A DNA stretch of 40,303 nucleotides, taken from NCBI GenBank assembly GCA_013001695.1, contig JABDMC010000179.1, positions 1 through 40,303 on the forward strand, written 5' to 3'. The DNA comes from Akkermansiaceae bacterium (GTDB taxonomy: Bacteria; Verrucomicrobiota; Verrucomicrobiia; Verrucomicrobiales; Akkermansiaceae). Every line of letters starts with the position of its first letter. The stretch's first letter is position 1. Positions 1 to 9,147 of this stretch are shown here, piece after piece. A program made the translations under genes and the position numbers. The notes beneath the pieces were generated by a model that saw nothing but the letters and a program-made list of their open reading frames with translations, ran no database searches and had not been told where the DNA came from.

Positions 1-25
1 CCTCGAATCGACGAGCTGACCCCGC

Positions 26-331
26 TTGCACTTGACCGCGGCAGCCACCAAACCAACATGGGGCATGGTCGTGATCTTACTTGTCGTGGTGGTCGTCCTG
101 CTGGTCATCGGCCTCGCCCTCGTGGGCCGGCAGAACAGGATGCTGGCGGAATTGACGGCCATGGTGCAGCAGCACGTCATCCCCGACGAACTCGGGGAGC
201 AAAAGTCGGAGCTGACCAACCAGAACCGCCTCTACCGCGACTTCCTCGCCGAGGACGCGGCCCGCGCGAAGCTTCCTCCCAAGGAGCGCTTCGCCGCATT
301 CGCCACGTGGAAGCAATCCCAGGCGTCCTGA
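26..331 (+). CDS. small single-TM protein, hypothetical (start uncertain: TTG 26 or ATG 65)
   Basis: 101-aa ORF with a strong N-terminal TM helix (MVVILLVVVVVLLVIGLALVG) followed by a charged tail. Confidence 0.55.
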   Translation: MHLTAAATKPTWGMVVILLVVVVVLLVIGLALVGRQNRMLAELTAMVQQHVIPDELGEQKSELTNQNRLYRDFLAEDAARAKLPPKERFAAFATWKQSQAS

Positions 332-375
332 GCCCGGCCCGGCCTCCCGCCGCATCGCGCCACCGGAACCCGCCC

Positions 376-1185
376 ATGCCCTCACTCCTCACCGCCGTCC
401 TCGCCGGCTGCCTCCTCCTCACCGCCGCCATGGCGAGGGCGGATGACCCGGCTCCCTCCCTGCGCATCCTCGCCTACAACATCAAGCACGGCCGCGGCAT
501 GGACGGGAAGGTCGACCTGCGGCGGGCCGCCGCCGTGATCGCCGCGCAGAACCCCGATCTCGTCGCCCTCCAGGAGGTCGACCGGAACTGCACCCGCAGC
601 GGCAAGGTGGATATCGCCGCGGAACTCGGCAGGATCCTCGGGATGGACCACCGCTTCGCCAAGTTCATGGACTTCCAGGGCGGCGAGTACGGGTTGGCGG
701 TCCTCTCCCGGCTGCCGATCACGAAGTCGGTCCGGCACCAGCTTCCGGCCGGCGCCGAACCACGCTGCGCCCTCGAAGTCCGGGTCCGCTTCGCGGCGCT
801 CACCACCCCGCTCTCCTTCCTGAGCATCCACCACGACTGGACCGATGCGAAGATCCGCGTCGGGCAGGTCGAGGCGCTCCTCGCCGCCCTCGAGGGGCAC
901 CGCCACCCGGTCATCCTCGCCGGCGACTTCAACGGCGAGCGGGATGACCCGTCCGTGATCCGTCTCGCCCGGTCCGGTTGGAACGTCCTCCGCAAGGACG
1001 ACCCCGCCGCCCGGCACACCTTCCCCTCGGATGCCCCCCGCAAGGAGATCGATTTCTTCATGCTCCGCGGGGTTCCTGCGGTCCACGTCACCCACCACGT
1101 CGTCGACGAGCGCCTCGCCTCCGATCATCGCCCCATCGCGGCGGTGCTCACCTTCGAAAAGAAGGCCGGTCCCGCGGCCGAATGA
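376..1185 (+). CDS. endonuclease/exonuclease/phosphatase (EEP) family protein, secreted
   Basis: Signal peptide MPSLLTAVLAGCLLLTAAMARA; EEP motifs LAYNIKHG, LVALQEVD, ILAGDFNGE, SDHRPI. Confidence 0.88.
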   Translation: MPSLLTAVLAGCLLLTAAMARADDPAPSLRILAYNIKHGRGMDGKVDLRRAAAVIAAQNPDLVALQEVDRNCTRSGKVDIAAELGRILGMDHRFAKFMDFQGGEYGLAVLSRLPITKSVRHQLPAGAEPRCALEVRVRFAALTTPLSFLSIHHDWTDAKIRVGQVEALLAALEGHRHPVILAGDFNGERDDPSVIRLARSGWNVLRKDDPAARHTFPSDAPRKEIDFFMLRGVPAVHVTHHVVDERLASDHRPIAAVLTFEKKAGPAAE

Positions 1186-1820
1186 TCGCCGCCGCTCGCA
1201 GGTTCCCCCTCATGAATATCACCAGTCACACCGGCGGCGTCGTCCAGACCAACGGATTCATCGTCGAGTCCGATTCCGGCACGGTGGTGATCGATGCCCC
1301 CGGGGGGATCGCCGCCTTCCTGCGGACCCGCAAGCTCACCCCGGACGCCCTCCTCCTCACCCACCAGCACTTCGACCACGTCGAGGACGCCGCCGCGCTG
1401 GCCGACATGGGCGCCACGATCTTCGCGCACTCCGCCTTCTCCCACGACCTGATCCTCGACGAGGTCGCCCGCCGCTGGGGGCTGCCGGTCGAGATCCCGC
1501 CCTTCACGGTCGACACCCGGCTCGCCGGCGAGGAATCCGTGGAGGCAGGCGGAGTCCGCTTCGCCATCTCCCACGTCCCGGGCCACTCCCCGGACTCGAT
1601 CTGCTTCCACCTTCCGGAGGCCGGGACCCTCTTCGGCGGCGACACCCTCTTCGCCGGATCGATCGGCCGCACCGACTTCCCCGGGGGCGATCACCCCCTC
1701 CTCCTCGCCGGAATCCGGGCCAAGTTATTCACCCTCCCGGACCCCACCGCCGTCCATCCGGGCCACGGGCCCTCCACCACGATCGGGCGGGAACGCGCCT
1801 CGAACCCCTTTTTGGCCTGA
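1182..1820 (+). CDS. MBL-fold metallo-hydrolase (glyoxalase II-like); alternative start at 1212
   Basis: THQHFDHVEDA metal-binding motif, HVPGHSPDS, GGDTLF, HPGHGPSTTI; ATGA overlap with the preceding stop. Confidence 0.88.
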   Translation: MIAAARRFPLMNITSHTGGVVQTNGFIVESDSGTVVIDAPGGIAAFLRTRKLTPDALLLTHQHFDHVEDAAALADMGATIFAHSAFSHDLILDEVARRWGLPVEIPPFTVDTRLAGEESVEAGGVRFAISHVPGHSPDSICFHLPEAGTLFGGDTLFAGSIGRTDFPGGDHPLLLAGIRAKLFTLPDPTAVHPGHGPSTTIGRERASNPFLA

Positions 1821-1956
1821 TTTCCCAACAATTTTTCGCCCCCTGTGTCGTTTCCCCAGTGGGCCATGGCCGGGATTATCCACTGGAAGGGGCCCCCCTC
1901 CTCTGCGAGAATGTAGCAATAGCGCGCCTGTGCGCCGCGTAATCGACCCCTGACCA

Positions 1957-4614
1957 ATGGCCGCCGACTCATCTTCCCCTTCCAAGCCCAAGCAGACTCC
2001 CCTTCCCGAGAGCCTCAAGGAGCAGCTGACCGGGTTCCGCAGCCAGTTGTGGAAGATCAAGGTCGCGGAAGCAGTCCTCTGCGGCTTCTTCGGCCTGCTG
2101 GCATCCTACCTGGTGGTCTTCGGCCTCGACCGGGTGTGGGCCACCCCGGCGACGGTGCGCCTCGCGGTGCTCATCGGCGGCACCTCCCTCTTCGTCTTCT
2201 TCGCGCCCTACTGGATCCACCGCTGGGTCTTCGGCCATCGCCGTGAAGACCAGCTCGCCCGCCTCATCGCGCGCCGCTTCCCGAAACTCGGCGACCGCCT
2301 CCTCGGCGTCGTCGAGTTGCAGCGCCAGAACGAGGCCGAGGAACTGCTCTCCCCGGAGCTGCGCGCCGCGGCGATGAAGAACGTCGCCAAGGAGGCCAAG
2401 GGACGCGACTTCGTGCAGGCCCTCCCCGCCTCCCGTCACCGCAGCTGGTCGCTGGCGGTGCTGGCCACCTTCGCCGTGGCCGGGGCCGCCCTGGTGTTTG
2501 TCCCGAAAGCCGGGCTCAACGCCCTCAAGCGCTGGATCATGCCGCTCTCCGACACGCCGCGCTACACGTTCACCCGCCTCGAGGATTTTTCGAAGCACAT
2601 GGTGGTCCCCTACGGCGAGTCGTTCGATCTCGCCCTGAAGCTGCGGGACGACAGCGACAACCGCCCGCCCCTCGGCACCGCCCGCTACGGCGCCCAGCCC
2701 GCCGTGGAGTCCGCCCTCGATGATTCCGGCCTCTACGTCTTTTCCTTCCCCGGCCAGCAGGCCCAGGACTTCATCACGATCCACATCGGCGACGCCCGGC
2801 ACCGGATCTCGGTCGAACCGACCCTGCGCCCAACCGTGGAGTCCCTCTCCGCGGTGGTGACCTACCCGGAATACCTCGAACTGCCCGAGAAGCGCATCGA
2901 CCTGCGCGCCGGGGTCCTGCCCGTGGTGGTCGACAGCACCGTCGGCCTCGAGGCCACCGCCTCGCGCGAACTGCAGTCCGCCTCCCTCGTCAACCGGCCC
3001 CTGCCCCTCCACGAGGGCCTCCCGGATTCCGAGGCCTCTCCCGAGCCGCCGCCGCCCAGCGAATCCTCCCTCCGCGTCCACAAGCGCAAGCTCTTCGCTC
3101 CCGCCATTCCGGTGACCGCTCATCCCGCCGAGCTCACGCTCTCGTGGACCGACGTCCTCGGGCTCGAGGGCGCCGGCCGCTTCCGCCTGCGCGTCGATCC
3201 CGTCGTGGACCAGGCGCCGTCGGTCTACATCCAGGGCATCGACCGCCAGCGTGTCATGCTCGAGGAGGAAACCGTGGAGTTCGACGTCCTCGGCGAGGAC
3301 GATTTCGGGGTGAAGCGCATCGGCATCGAGTGGCGCGGCCAGTTCACCAAGCCCACCGACGAAACGCCCGCCAACGGGGAACTCGCCCTCGCCGACAGCG
3401 GCGACACCTCGGACCTGCAGCGCCTCAGCGAGGAGGTGGCCTTCTCGCCGTCGACCCTCGGAATCTCCCCGCAGAAGCTGATCATCCGCGCCTACGCCGA
3501 GGACTTCCGCCCGGACGGCCCGCGGGCCTACTCGGATCCCATCACGATCTTCATCCTCACCCGCGACGAGCACGCCCAGCTCCTCAAGAACACCTTCGAC
3601 GGCATCATCGGCGAGCTCGAGGACGCCGCCCGCCGCGAACAGAACAACTTCGACGAGAACCAGCGCCTCGAGCGTCTCGAGGACCCCAAGCTCCAGGAGG
3701 ACGAGGCCCGCGACCGCCTCCAGCAGCAGGAAGCGGCCGAGGCCGAGAACACCGAGCGCATGCAGGACCTCGCGCGCCGCATGGAGGAACTCCTGAAGGA
3801 CGCCGTGCGCAATGGCGAGATCGACAAGGAGACCATGACCAAGATCGCCCGCGCCATGCAGAAGATGCAGGAGCTCGGGAACCAGGACATGCCCGAGGTG
3901 GAGCAGTCCCTGCGCGACAGCCAGGACCAGCGGTCCACCCCGGACCAGTCCAAGAAGGACCTCCAGGAAGCCATCGAGAAGCAGAAGGACGTCCTCGAGA
4001 AGATGCAGGAGACCATCGAGGAGGCCAACGAAGCGAACCGGAACTTCGAGGCGAGCACCTTCATCAACCGCCTCAAGCGCGCCGCCTCCGAGGAGGATTC
4101 CATCGCCGCGGCCCTCATCGATTCCATCAACTCCATCATCGGGATGTCGGTGGAGGGGCTCGACCCCGCCGACCAGCGCCTCATCGGCGAGTTGTCGATG
4201 CAGCAGCGCCGCACCGCCTCCGACGTCCGCTGGATCCAGGAGGACCTCGGCCACTTCTACGCGCGGACCCAGAAGGAGATCCACAAGGAGCTCCTCACCG
4301 AGATGCAGGCCTCGCATGTCGACACGGCCCTCGATGACAACCGCGAGCGGATCGCCGAAAACCAGAGCTACAAATCCATCGCCATCTGCAAGCAGTGGGC
4401 CGAGCAGTTGCGCGAGTGGGCCGCCAAGCTCGAGGGCCCCAAGGACGGCGGCGGCGGCGGGGGTGGCGGCGGCGGCGGGGCCGGCCCCAACGACGACGAC
4501 TTTGAATTCATGCTGAAGGTCATGCGCATGATCCAGAAGGAGCAGGACATCCGCTCCCGCACCCGCGCCCTGGAGCAACTCCGCCGCAGCCTCGGACAGA
4601 TCGCGACCCCCTGA
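1957..4614 (+). CDS. DUF4175-like membrane protein with Ig-like segment, long coiled coil and poly-Gly linker
   Basis: 885 aa; N-terminal TM helices, 'EDDFGVKRIGIEW' segment, long Glu/Lys/Gln-rich coiled coil, 11-residue Gly run near the C-terminus. Confidence 0.75.
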   Translation: MAADSSSPSKPKQTPLPESLKEQLTGFRSQLWKIKVAEAVLCGFFGLLASYLVVFGLDRVWATPATVRLAVLIGGTSLFVFFAPYWIHRWVFGHRREDQLARLIARRFPKLGDRLLGVVELQRQNEAEELLSPELRAAAMKNVAKEAKGRDFVQALPASRHRSWSLAVLATFAVAGAALVFVPKAGLNALKRWIMPLSDTPRYTFTRLEDFSKHMVVPYGESFDLALKLRDDSDNRPPLGTARYGAQPAVESALDDSGLYVFSFPGQQAQDFITIHIGDARHRISVEPTLRPTVESLSAVVTYPEYLELPEKRIDLRAGVLPVVVDSTVGLEATASRELQSASLVNRPLPLHEGLPDSEASPEPPPPSESSLRVHKRKLFAPAIPVTAHPAELTLSWTDVLGLEGAGRFRLRVDPVVDQAPSVYIQGIDRQRVMLEEETVEFDVLGEDDFGVKRIGIEWRGQFTKPTDETPANGELALADSGDTSDLQRLSEEVAFSPSTLGISPQKLIIRAYAEDFRPDGPRAYSDPITIFILTRDEHAQLLKNTFDGIIGELEDAARREQNNFDENQRLERLEDPKLQEDEARDRLQQQEAAEAENTERMQDLARRMEELLKDAVRNGEIDKETMTKIARAMQKMQELGNQDMPEVEQSLRDSQDQRSTPDQSKKDLQEAIEKQKDVLEKMQETIEEANEANRNFEASTFINRLKRAASEEDSIAAALIDSINSIIGMSVEGLDPADQRLIGELSMQQRRTASDVRWIQEDLGHFYARTQKEIHKELLTEMQASHVDTALDDNRERIAENQSYKSIAICKQWAEQLREWAAKLEGPKDGGGGGGGGGGGAGPNDDDFEFMLKVMRMIQKEQDIRSRTRALEQLRRSLGQIATP

Positions 4615-4651
4615 CACCTCCCTCTCCCGAATCTACCAACAAACCAATACC

Positions 4652-5005
4652 ATGAGACCCGGAATCAAGATCATCACCGCCGCCCTGCTGGCCGCAGCCA
4701 TGGCGGGCGTCGGCATCGCCGACGAGGAAGCCGCCAAGGAGGGCCTCAAGAAGCACGAGGTCGGCTCGCAGAAGCTGGCCGGCGAGCAGGATGAGCTTTC
4801 CGCCGACGTGCAGGACCTCATCGAGGAACAGACCGCCGAGGACGTCATCGGCCTTCTCGAGGAGGTCGAGGAGATCATGGCGGAGGTGACCACCAGCCTC
4901 GACACCTTCGACACCGGCGGCCCGACCATCGCCGCCGAAACCGAGATCATCGAGAAGATCTTCGAAGCCGCAAGAAAGCGCTCCCAGCAGTCCGGCGGCA
5001 CATGA
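4652..5005 (+). CDS. small secreted acidic protein, hypothetical
   Basis: Signal-peptide-like N-terminus MRPGIKIITAALLAAAMAGVGIAD; 38 bp after the previous gene, same strand. Confidence 0.65.
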   Translation: MRPGIKIITAALLAAAMAGVGIADEEAAKEGLKKHEVGSQKLAGEQDELSADVQDLIEEQTAEDVIGLLEEVEEIMAEVTTSLDTFDTGGPTIAAETEIIEKIFEAARKRSQQSGGT

Positions 5006-5017
5006 GAGGGTACCGGA

Positions 5018-5287
5018 ATGAGCATGGGTGCCATGCTCGACATGATGCAGCGGATGATGGGCCAGAGCCCCGATGGCGACAAGGCCGGCCAGAAGGAGGG
5101 CGAGGGCCAGGGGCAGTCCGCGGGCGAGGGCCAGACCGGCGACTCCAGCGCCGCCAACACCGACGTGGACGGCAACCCCGACGGCAAGACCGGCGACCGC
5201 CGCGTCCCCAAGAGCTCCGGATCGACCGGCTCCGATTTGCCGGAGGAATTTCGCAAGGCGCTTGAAGCCTACAACCGGCCCCGCTGA
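5018..5287 (+). CDS. small Met-rich/low-complexity protein ending LPEEFRKALEAYNR
   Basis: GAGAGG ribosome-binding-like site 5' of ATG 5018; same frame as 4652-5005, separated by one TGA and 12 nt. Confidence 0.55.
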   Translation: MSMGAMLDMMQRMMGQSPDGDKAGQKEGEGQGQSAGEGQTGDSSAANTDVDGNPDGKTGDRRVPKSSGSTGSDLPEEFRKALEAYNRPR

Positions 5288-5291
5288 CCCC

Positions 5292-6284
5292 ATGCTTCCG
5301 CCCCGCCTCGTCATCCCCCTTCTCGCCGCCGCCCTCGTGGCGCCGGTGATGGCGCAGTCCCTGCCCCGCCGGCAGGACGACCCCATCGCGCCCCAGGTCG
5401 AGGCGATGTACACCAAGGGGCTCCGCTTCCTCGCCAGCACCCAGACTGCGGAAGGCAACTGGCCCGATCGCACCGGCAGCGAGCCGGGCGTCGTCGGGCT
5501 CTGTGTCATGGCCTTCCTGGCCCACGGCGAAGACCCCAATCACGGCCCGTTCGCCAACAACATCTCCAAGGGGCTCGACTACATCCTCCGCCAGCAGTCG
5601 GACACCAACGGCTACATCGGGTCGAGCATGTACAATCACGGCTTCGCGACCCTCGCGCTCGCCGAGGCCTACGGGGTCCTCCAGGACGACCGCCTCGCCC
5701 CCGCCCTGCAGAGCGCCGTCGACCTGATCCTCAGCGCCCAGGAGCGGAATCCCCGCGGCGCGTGGCGCTACACCCCGGAGAGCCCGGACGCCGACACGAC
5801 CGTCACCGGCTGCCAGTTGGTGGCCCTCTTCGCGGCCCGCAATGCCGGCATCCCGATCCCCGACGAGGCCCTCAAGAAGGGCCAGAAGTTCATGATCCGC
5901 TGCCGCGGCACCGACGGGTCCTACGGATACACCTCCGCGGGCAGCGGCAAGCCGACCCTCACCGCCATCGGGTGCCTCACCCTCGCGCTCGCCAAGGAGA
6001 AGGACAGCAAGGGGTTCGCCTCCAGCCTCGGCTACCTCAAGCGGCGCCTCAATTACCGCGACCGCTACTACCCGTACTACTTTGAATACTACATGTCGCA
6101 GGCCCTCTTCCACGCCGAGGACGACGCCTGGACGGAATGGAACTCGCGCAACATCCGCTACCTCGCGGCCCTCCAGAGCCGGGAAGGATCCTGGCCCGGC
6201 AACAAGGGGCCGGCCTTCAGCACCGCCGGGGCGCTGCTCTCCCTCGCCCTCAACTACCGCTTCCTGCCGATTTACGAGAAGTAA
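5292..6284 (+). CDS. secreted prenyltransferase/squalene-cyclase-repeat (alpha-toroid) protein
   Basis: Signal peptide; repeated G-x-W / LAxTQTAEGNWPD and AALQSREGSWPG motifs typical of alpha6-alpha6 toroids. Confidence 0.75.
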   Translation: MLPPRLVIPLLAAALVAPVMAQSLPRRQDDPIAPQVEAMYTKGLRFLASTQTAEGNWPDRTGSEPGVVGLCVMAFLAHGEDPNHGPFANNISKGLDYILRQQSDTNGYIGSSMYNHGFATLALAEAYGVLQDDRLAPALQSAVDLILSAQERNPRGAWRYTPESPDADTTVTGCQLVALFAARNAGIPIPDEALKKGQKFMIRCRGTDGSYGYTSAGSGKPTLTAIGCLTLALAKEKDSKGFASSLGYLKRRLNYRDRYYPYYFEYYMSQALFHAEDDAWTEWNSRNIRYLAALQSREGSWPGNKGPAFSTAGALLSLALNYRFLPIYEK

Positions 6285-6295
6285 CCCCTGTCCTG

Positions 6296-7807
6296 ATGCG
6301 CTTCCCCCACCTGCCCTGCGCGGTCCTCTGGTTCGCCACCACCGCCCTGATCTTCGCCGAGGCTCCCGCCGAGGGCGACACCGATCTGCTCCGCTTCACC
6401 AACGGGGACTCCCTCCACGGGCGGTTCAACGGAATGGAGGACGCCTCCGTGGTCGAATGGTCCCGCAGCAACATCCGCAATCCCCTCATCCTCGGGACCG
6501 CCAAGCTGCGCCGGATCGCGCTGAACGGCGGCCGCGGAATCAAGTCCCTCGACACCCCGTCCTTCGTGGCGCTCACCAACGGCGATCGCATCCCCGGGCG
6601 GGTCACCGCGGTCGACGGCGAGACCGTGACGCTCGAAACCAGCTTTGCCGGCACCCTGGCCCTTCCCCGCAAGCACGTCACCACCATCGCCCCCAATCCG
6701 CACGGGGGCGCGGTGCACTACATCGGCCCCTTCTCCGAGGAGGGCTGGGAACTCCTCGAGTCCGGCGACGCGGACCCCGATCCCGGGGAGGAGCCCGCCG
6801 AGGAAGACGACCTCAAGAAGGCCGACGCCGATGACGCCGAGCCCGCGCGCCCCTGGGTCTTCAGCGGCGGAGCGTGGTACAGCAACGCCCAGGTGCCCAT
6901 CGCCATCGACGCCCACCTCCCGGACAAGGCCCGCATCCGCTTCCGCATGGCGTGGCGCAACCGCCTCAGCGCCGTGATCGCCTTCCACGCCACCCTCGAG
7001 ACCCCCGACCCGCCCGAACCGGAGGAAGGGGCGAAGGCCCCGGCCCAGCTCCGGGAGCGGCAGGGCAACGGGTTCGCGCAAACCTACGGCGAAAGTTATG
7101 TCCTCAACGTCTACTCGAGCTACGCCATGCTCTACCGCTGTTCCTTCGACAAGGAGGGCGCTCCCCAGATGGACCGCCTCTCCGCCAACAGCGCCAACGT
7201 GCGCCTCAGCGAGGTCGGCGAAGCGGACTTCGAACTGCGCTGCGACCGCACCAGCAACAACATCAGCCTCTACATCGACGGCCGCTTCGTCAGCCAGTGG
7301 GAGGACCCGAACGGCTACTCCGGGACCGGCACGCACCTCGCCTTCGCGTCCCAGAACAGCCCCGGCCGCCTCCGCATCTCCGACGTGGTCGCCAGTTCGT
7401 GGAACGGCATGCTCGACTCGGCCCGCAGCATGGAGTCCACCGAGCGCGATGTCGTCCTCCTCACCAACGGCACCGACCGCTTCTCCGGGGAGATCGCGGG
7501 CCTCGAGAACGACAAGTTCCTCCTCAACGGAACCTTCGCCGAGATGCGCCTGCCTGTCGCGGAAATCGAGGAGATCCGCTTCGCCCGGAAGTCGCGGGTG
7601 AAGCTCCCGGAGGCGAGCGGCCAGGCGATCCGCATCCTGCTTCAACCCGCCGGCCGCCTCACGGTCGAACCGGTCAAGTCCACCCGCGCCAGCATGTCGG
7701 CGCGCAGTGCGGCCTTCGGCGACTTCGCCCTCGACCTCGGCTACGCCAGCCTCCTCGAGTTCTCCTTCAGCGACAGCATTCTCGACGACTGGGACGAAGA
7801 TTTCTGA
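6296..7807 (+). CDS. secreted NGD-repeat / LamG-like protein, paralogue A
   Basis: Signal peptide; FTNGDSLHG, LTNGDRIPGRV, LTNGTDRFSGEI repeats; LamG-like middle (YIDGRFVSQWEDPNGYSGTGTHLAF). Confidence 0.75.
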   Translation: MRFPHLPCAVLWFATTALIFAEAPAEGDTDLLRFTNGDSLHGRFNGMEDASVVEWSRSNIRNPLILGTAKLRRIALNGGRGIKSLDTPSFVALTNGDRIPGRVTAVDGETVTLETSFAGTLALPRKHVTTIAPNPHGGAVHYIGPFSEEGWELLESGDADPDPGEEPAEEDDLKKADADDAEPARPWVFSGGAWYSNAQVPIAIDAHLPDKARIRFRMAWRNRLSAVIAFHATLETPDPPEPEEGAKAPAQLRERQGNGFAQTYGESYVLNVYSSYAMLYRCSFDKEGAPQMDRLSANSANVRLSEVGEADFELRCDRTSNNISLYIDGRFVSQWEDPNGYSGTGTHLAFASQNSPGRLRISDVVASSWNGMLDSARSMESTERDVVLLTNGTDRFSGEIAGLENDKFLLNGTFAEMRLPVAEIEEIRFARKSRVKLPEASGQAIRILLQPAGRLTVEPVKSTRASMSARSAAFGDFALDLGYASLLEFSFSDSILDDWDEDF

Positions 7808-9147
7808 TGATACCATTGCGATGCATCCTCCTGGCGGCCCTGGCCGCGGGAACCGCGCTCTCCTCGGGCGACCAGGTCAGCCTGCGGAACGGCAACCTCG
7901 TCACCGGGGATGTCGAGGCGATCTCCGCCGACGGCCGCGTCACGGTGGCTTCGCCGAACCTTGCCGGGCCGCTCGTCCTGCGTGGCAGCGCCATGCGCTC
8001 CATCGAGTTCCATCACGAGGCCCCCGGCGACGCCGACCACGGGGAGCGTCTCCAGCTCGTCAACGGCGACGTCCTGCCGGGCGAGCTCCTCGGCCTCAAT
8101 GAAGACAGCCTCGAGTTCCGCACCGCCTTCGCCGGCGACCTCAGCGTGGCGAGGAATGTGGCCCGCTCGCTTGATTTCGGCGTCACCCCCCAGAAGCTCG
8201 TCTACCGGGGCGTCCGGGACCTCTCCGGGTGGGTCAAGAACGACAACTGGAAGATCGAGGGCGGCAACCTGACCTGCGCCACGAACGGCTCCATCGCCCG
8301 CCCCGAGGTCCTCCCCGCGAACTTCATCCTGCGCTTCCGCCTCCGCTGGGAGCAGAACCCGAATCTGCGCTTCTACTTCTGCGACGATCTCCTCGAGCGC
8401 CGCGGCGACGCCGACCGCTACTACTTCGAGATCAACACCGGCGGCCTGCAGCTCAAGCGGCAGACGAAGGACGGCGACCGCCGCTGGATCCCGATCGCCA
8501 GCCTCGAACGCCGCCCCGAGGAATTCGCGGACGCCACCGTCGAGATCGAGATCCGCGTGAATCGCGAAAACCGCCTCATCTACTTCTACCTCGACGGCGA
8601 GAAGGAGGGCCGCTACCTCGACCCCATCGACGATTTTCCCGAGGGCACGGGGATCATGCTCTACAGCCTCGCCGCCGGGGACATGAAGAACGTCGTCGAG
8701 TTGATCGAGGTCTACGAATGGGACGCGGTCTCGCAATTGCGCCGCAGCGAGGGCCACAGCGATGACGACACCGATGCCATCGTGTCCAACACCGGGGAAC
8801 GCTTCAGCGGGACCGCGGAGCGTCTCGTGCGCGAAGGCGACGGACCCCGCATCCTCTTCAACAGCCCCCACTCCGACGACCCCTTCCGCATCCCGCAGCG
8901 GCGCATCTCGACCCTGTATTTCCGCAGCGTCGAGGGCTCCCGCGGCAGCGGTTCGGCGGCCTTCACCACCGACTGGGAAGGGGGCGGCCATCTGCACCTC
9001 AACTCCCTGCAACTCACCGCCGACAAGGCCACCGCCCAGCATCCCCTCCTCGGTGACCTCGTGCTCGACCGGGCCTCCCTGCGCCGCATGCAGGTCCCCG
9101 CCGCCGAGGATCCCGACGACGCCAAGCCCCCCTCTCCCTCGAAATGA
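7807..9147 (+). CDS. secreted NGD-repeat / LamG-like protein, paralogue B
   Basis: TGATG overlap with the previous gene; signal peptide; LRNGNLVTGDV, LVNGDVLPGEL, NTGERFSGTA repeats; LamG-like middle (FYLDGEKEGRYLDPIDDFPEGTGIML). Confidence 0.75.
   Translation: MIPLRCILLAALAAGTALSSGDQVSLRNGNLVTGDVEAISADGRVTVASPNLAGPLVLRGSAMRSIEFHHEAPGDADHGERLQLVNGDVLPGELLGLNEDSLEFRTAFAGDLSVARNVARSLDFGVTPQKLVYRGVRDLSGWVKNDNWKIEGGNLTCATNGSIARPEVLPANFILRFRLRWEQNPNLRFYFCDDLLERRGDADRYYFEINTGGLQLKRQTKDGDRRWIPIASLERRPEEFADATVEIEIRVNRENRLIYFYLDGEKEGRYLDPIDDFPEGTGIMLYSLAAGDMKNVVELIEVYEWDAVSQLRRSEGHSDDDTDAIVSNTGERFSGTAERLVREGDGPRILFNSPHSDDPFRIPQRRISTLYFRSVEGSRGSGSAAFTTDWEGGGHLHLNSLQLTADKATAQHPLLGDLVLDRASLRRMQVPAAEDPDDAKPPSPSK

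Noticed and set aside
1969-4617. 882-aa minus-strand ORF opposite the DUF4175-like gene
   Set aside because: Leu/Gly/Val/Glu-rich shadow of a GC-rich coding frame; no recognisable motif and no signal for initiation.
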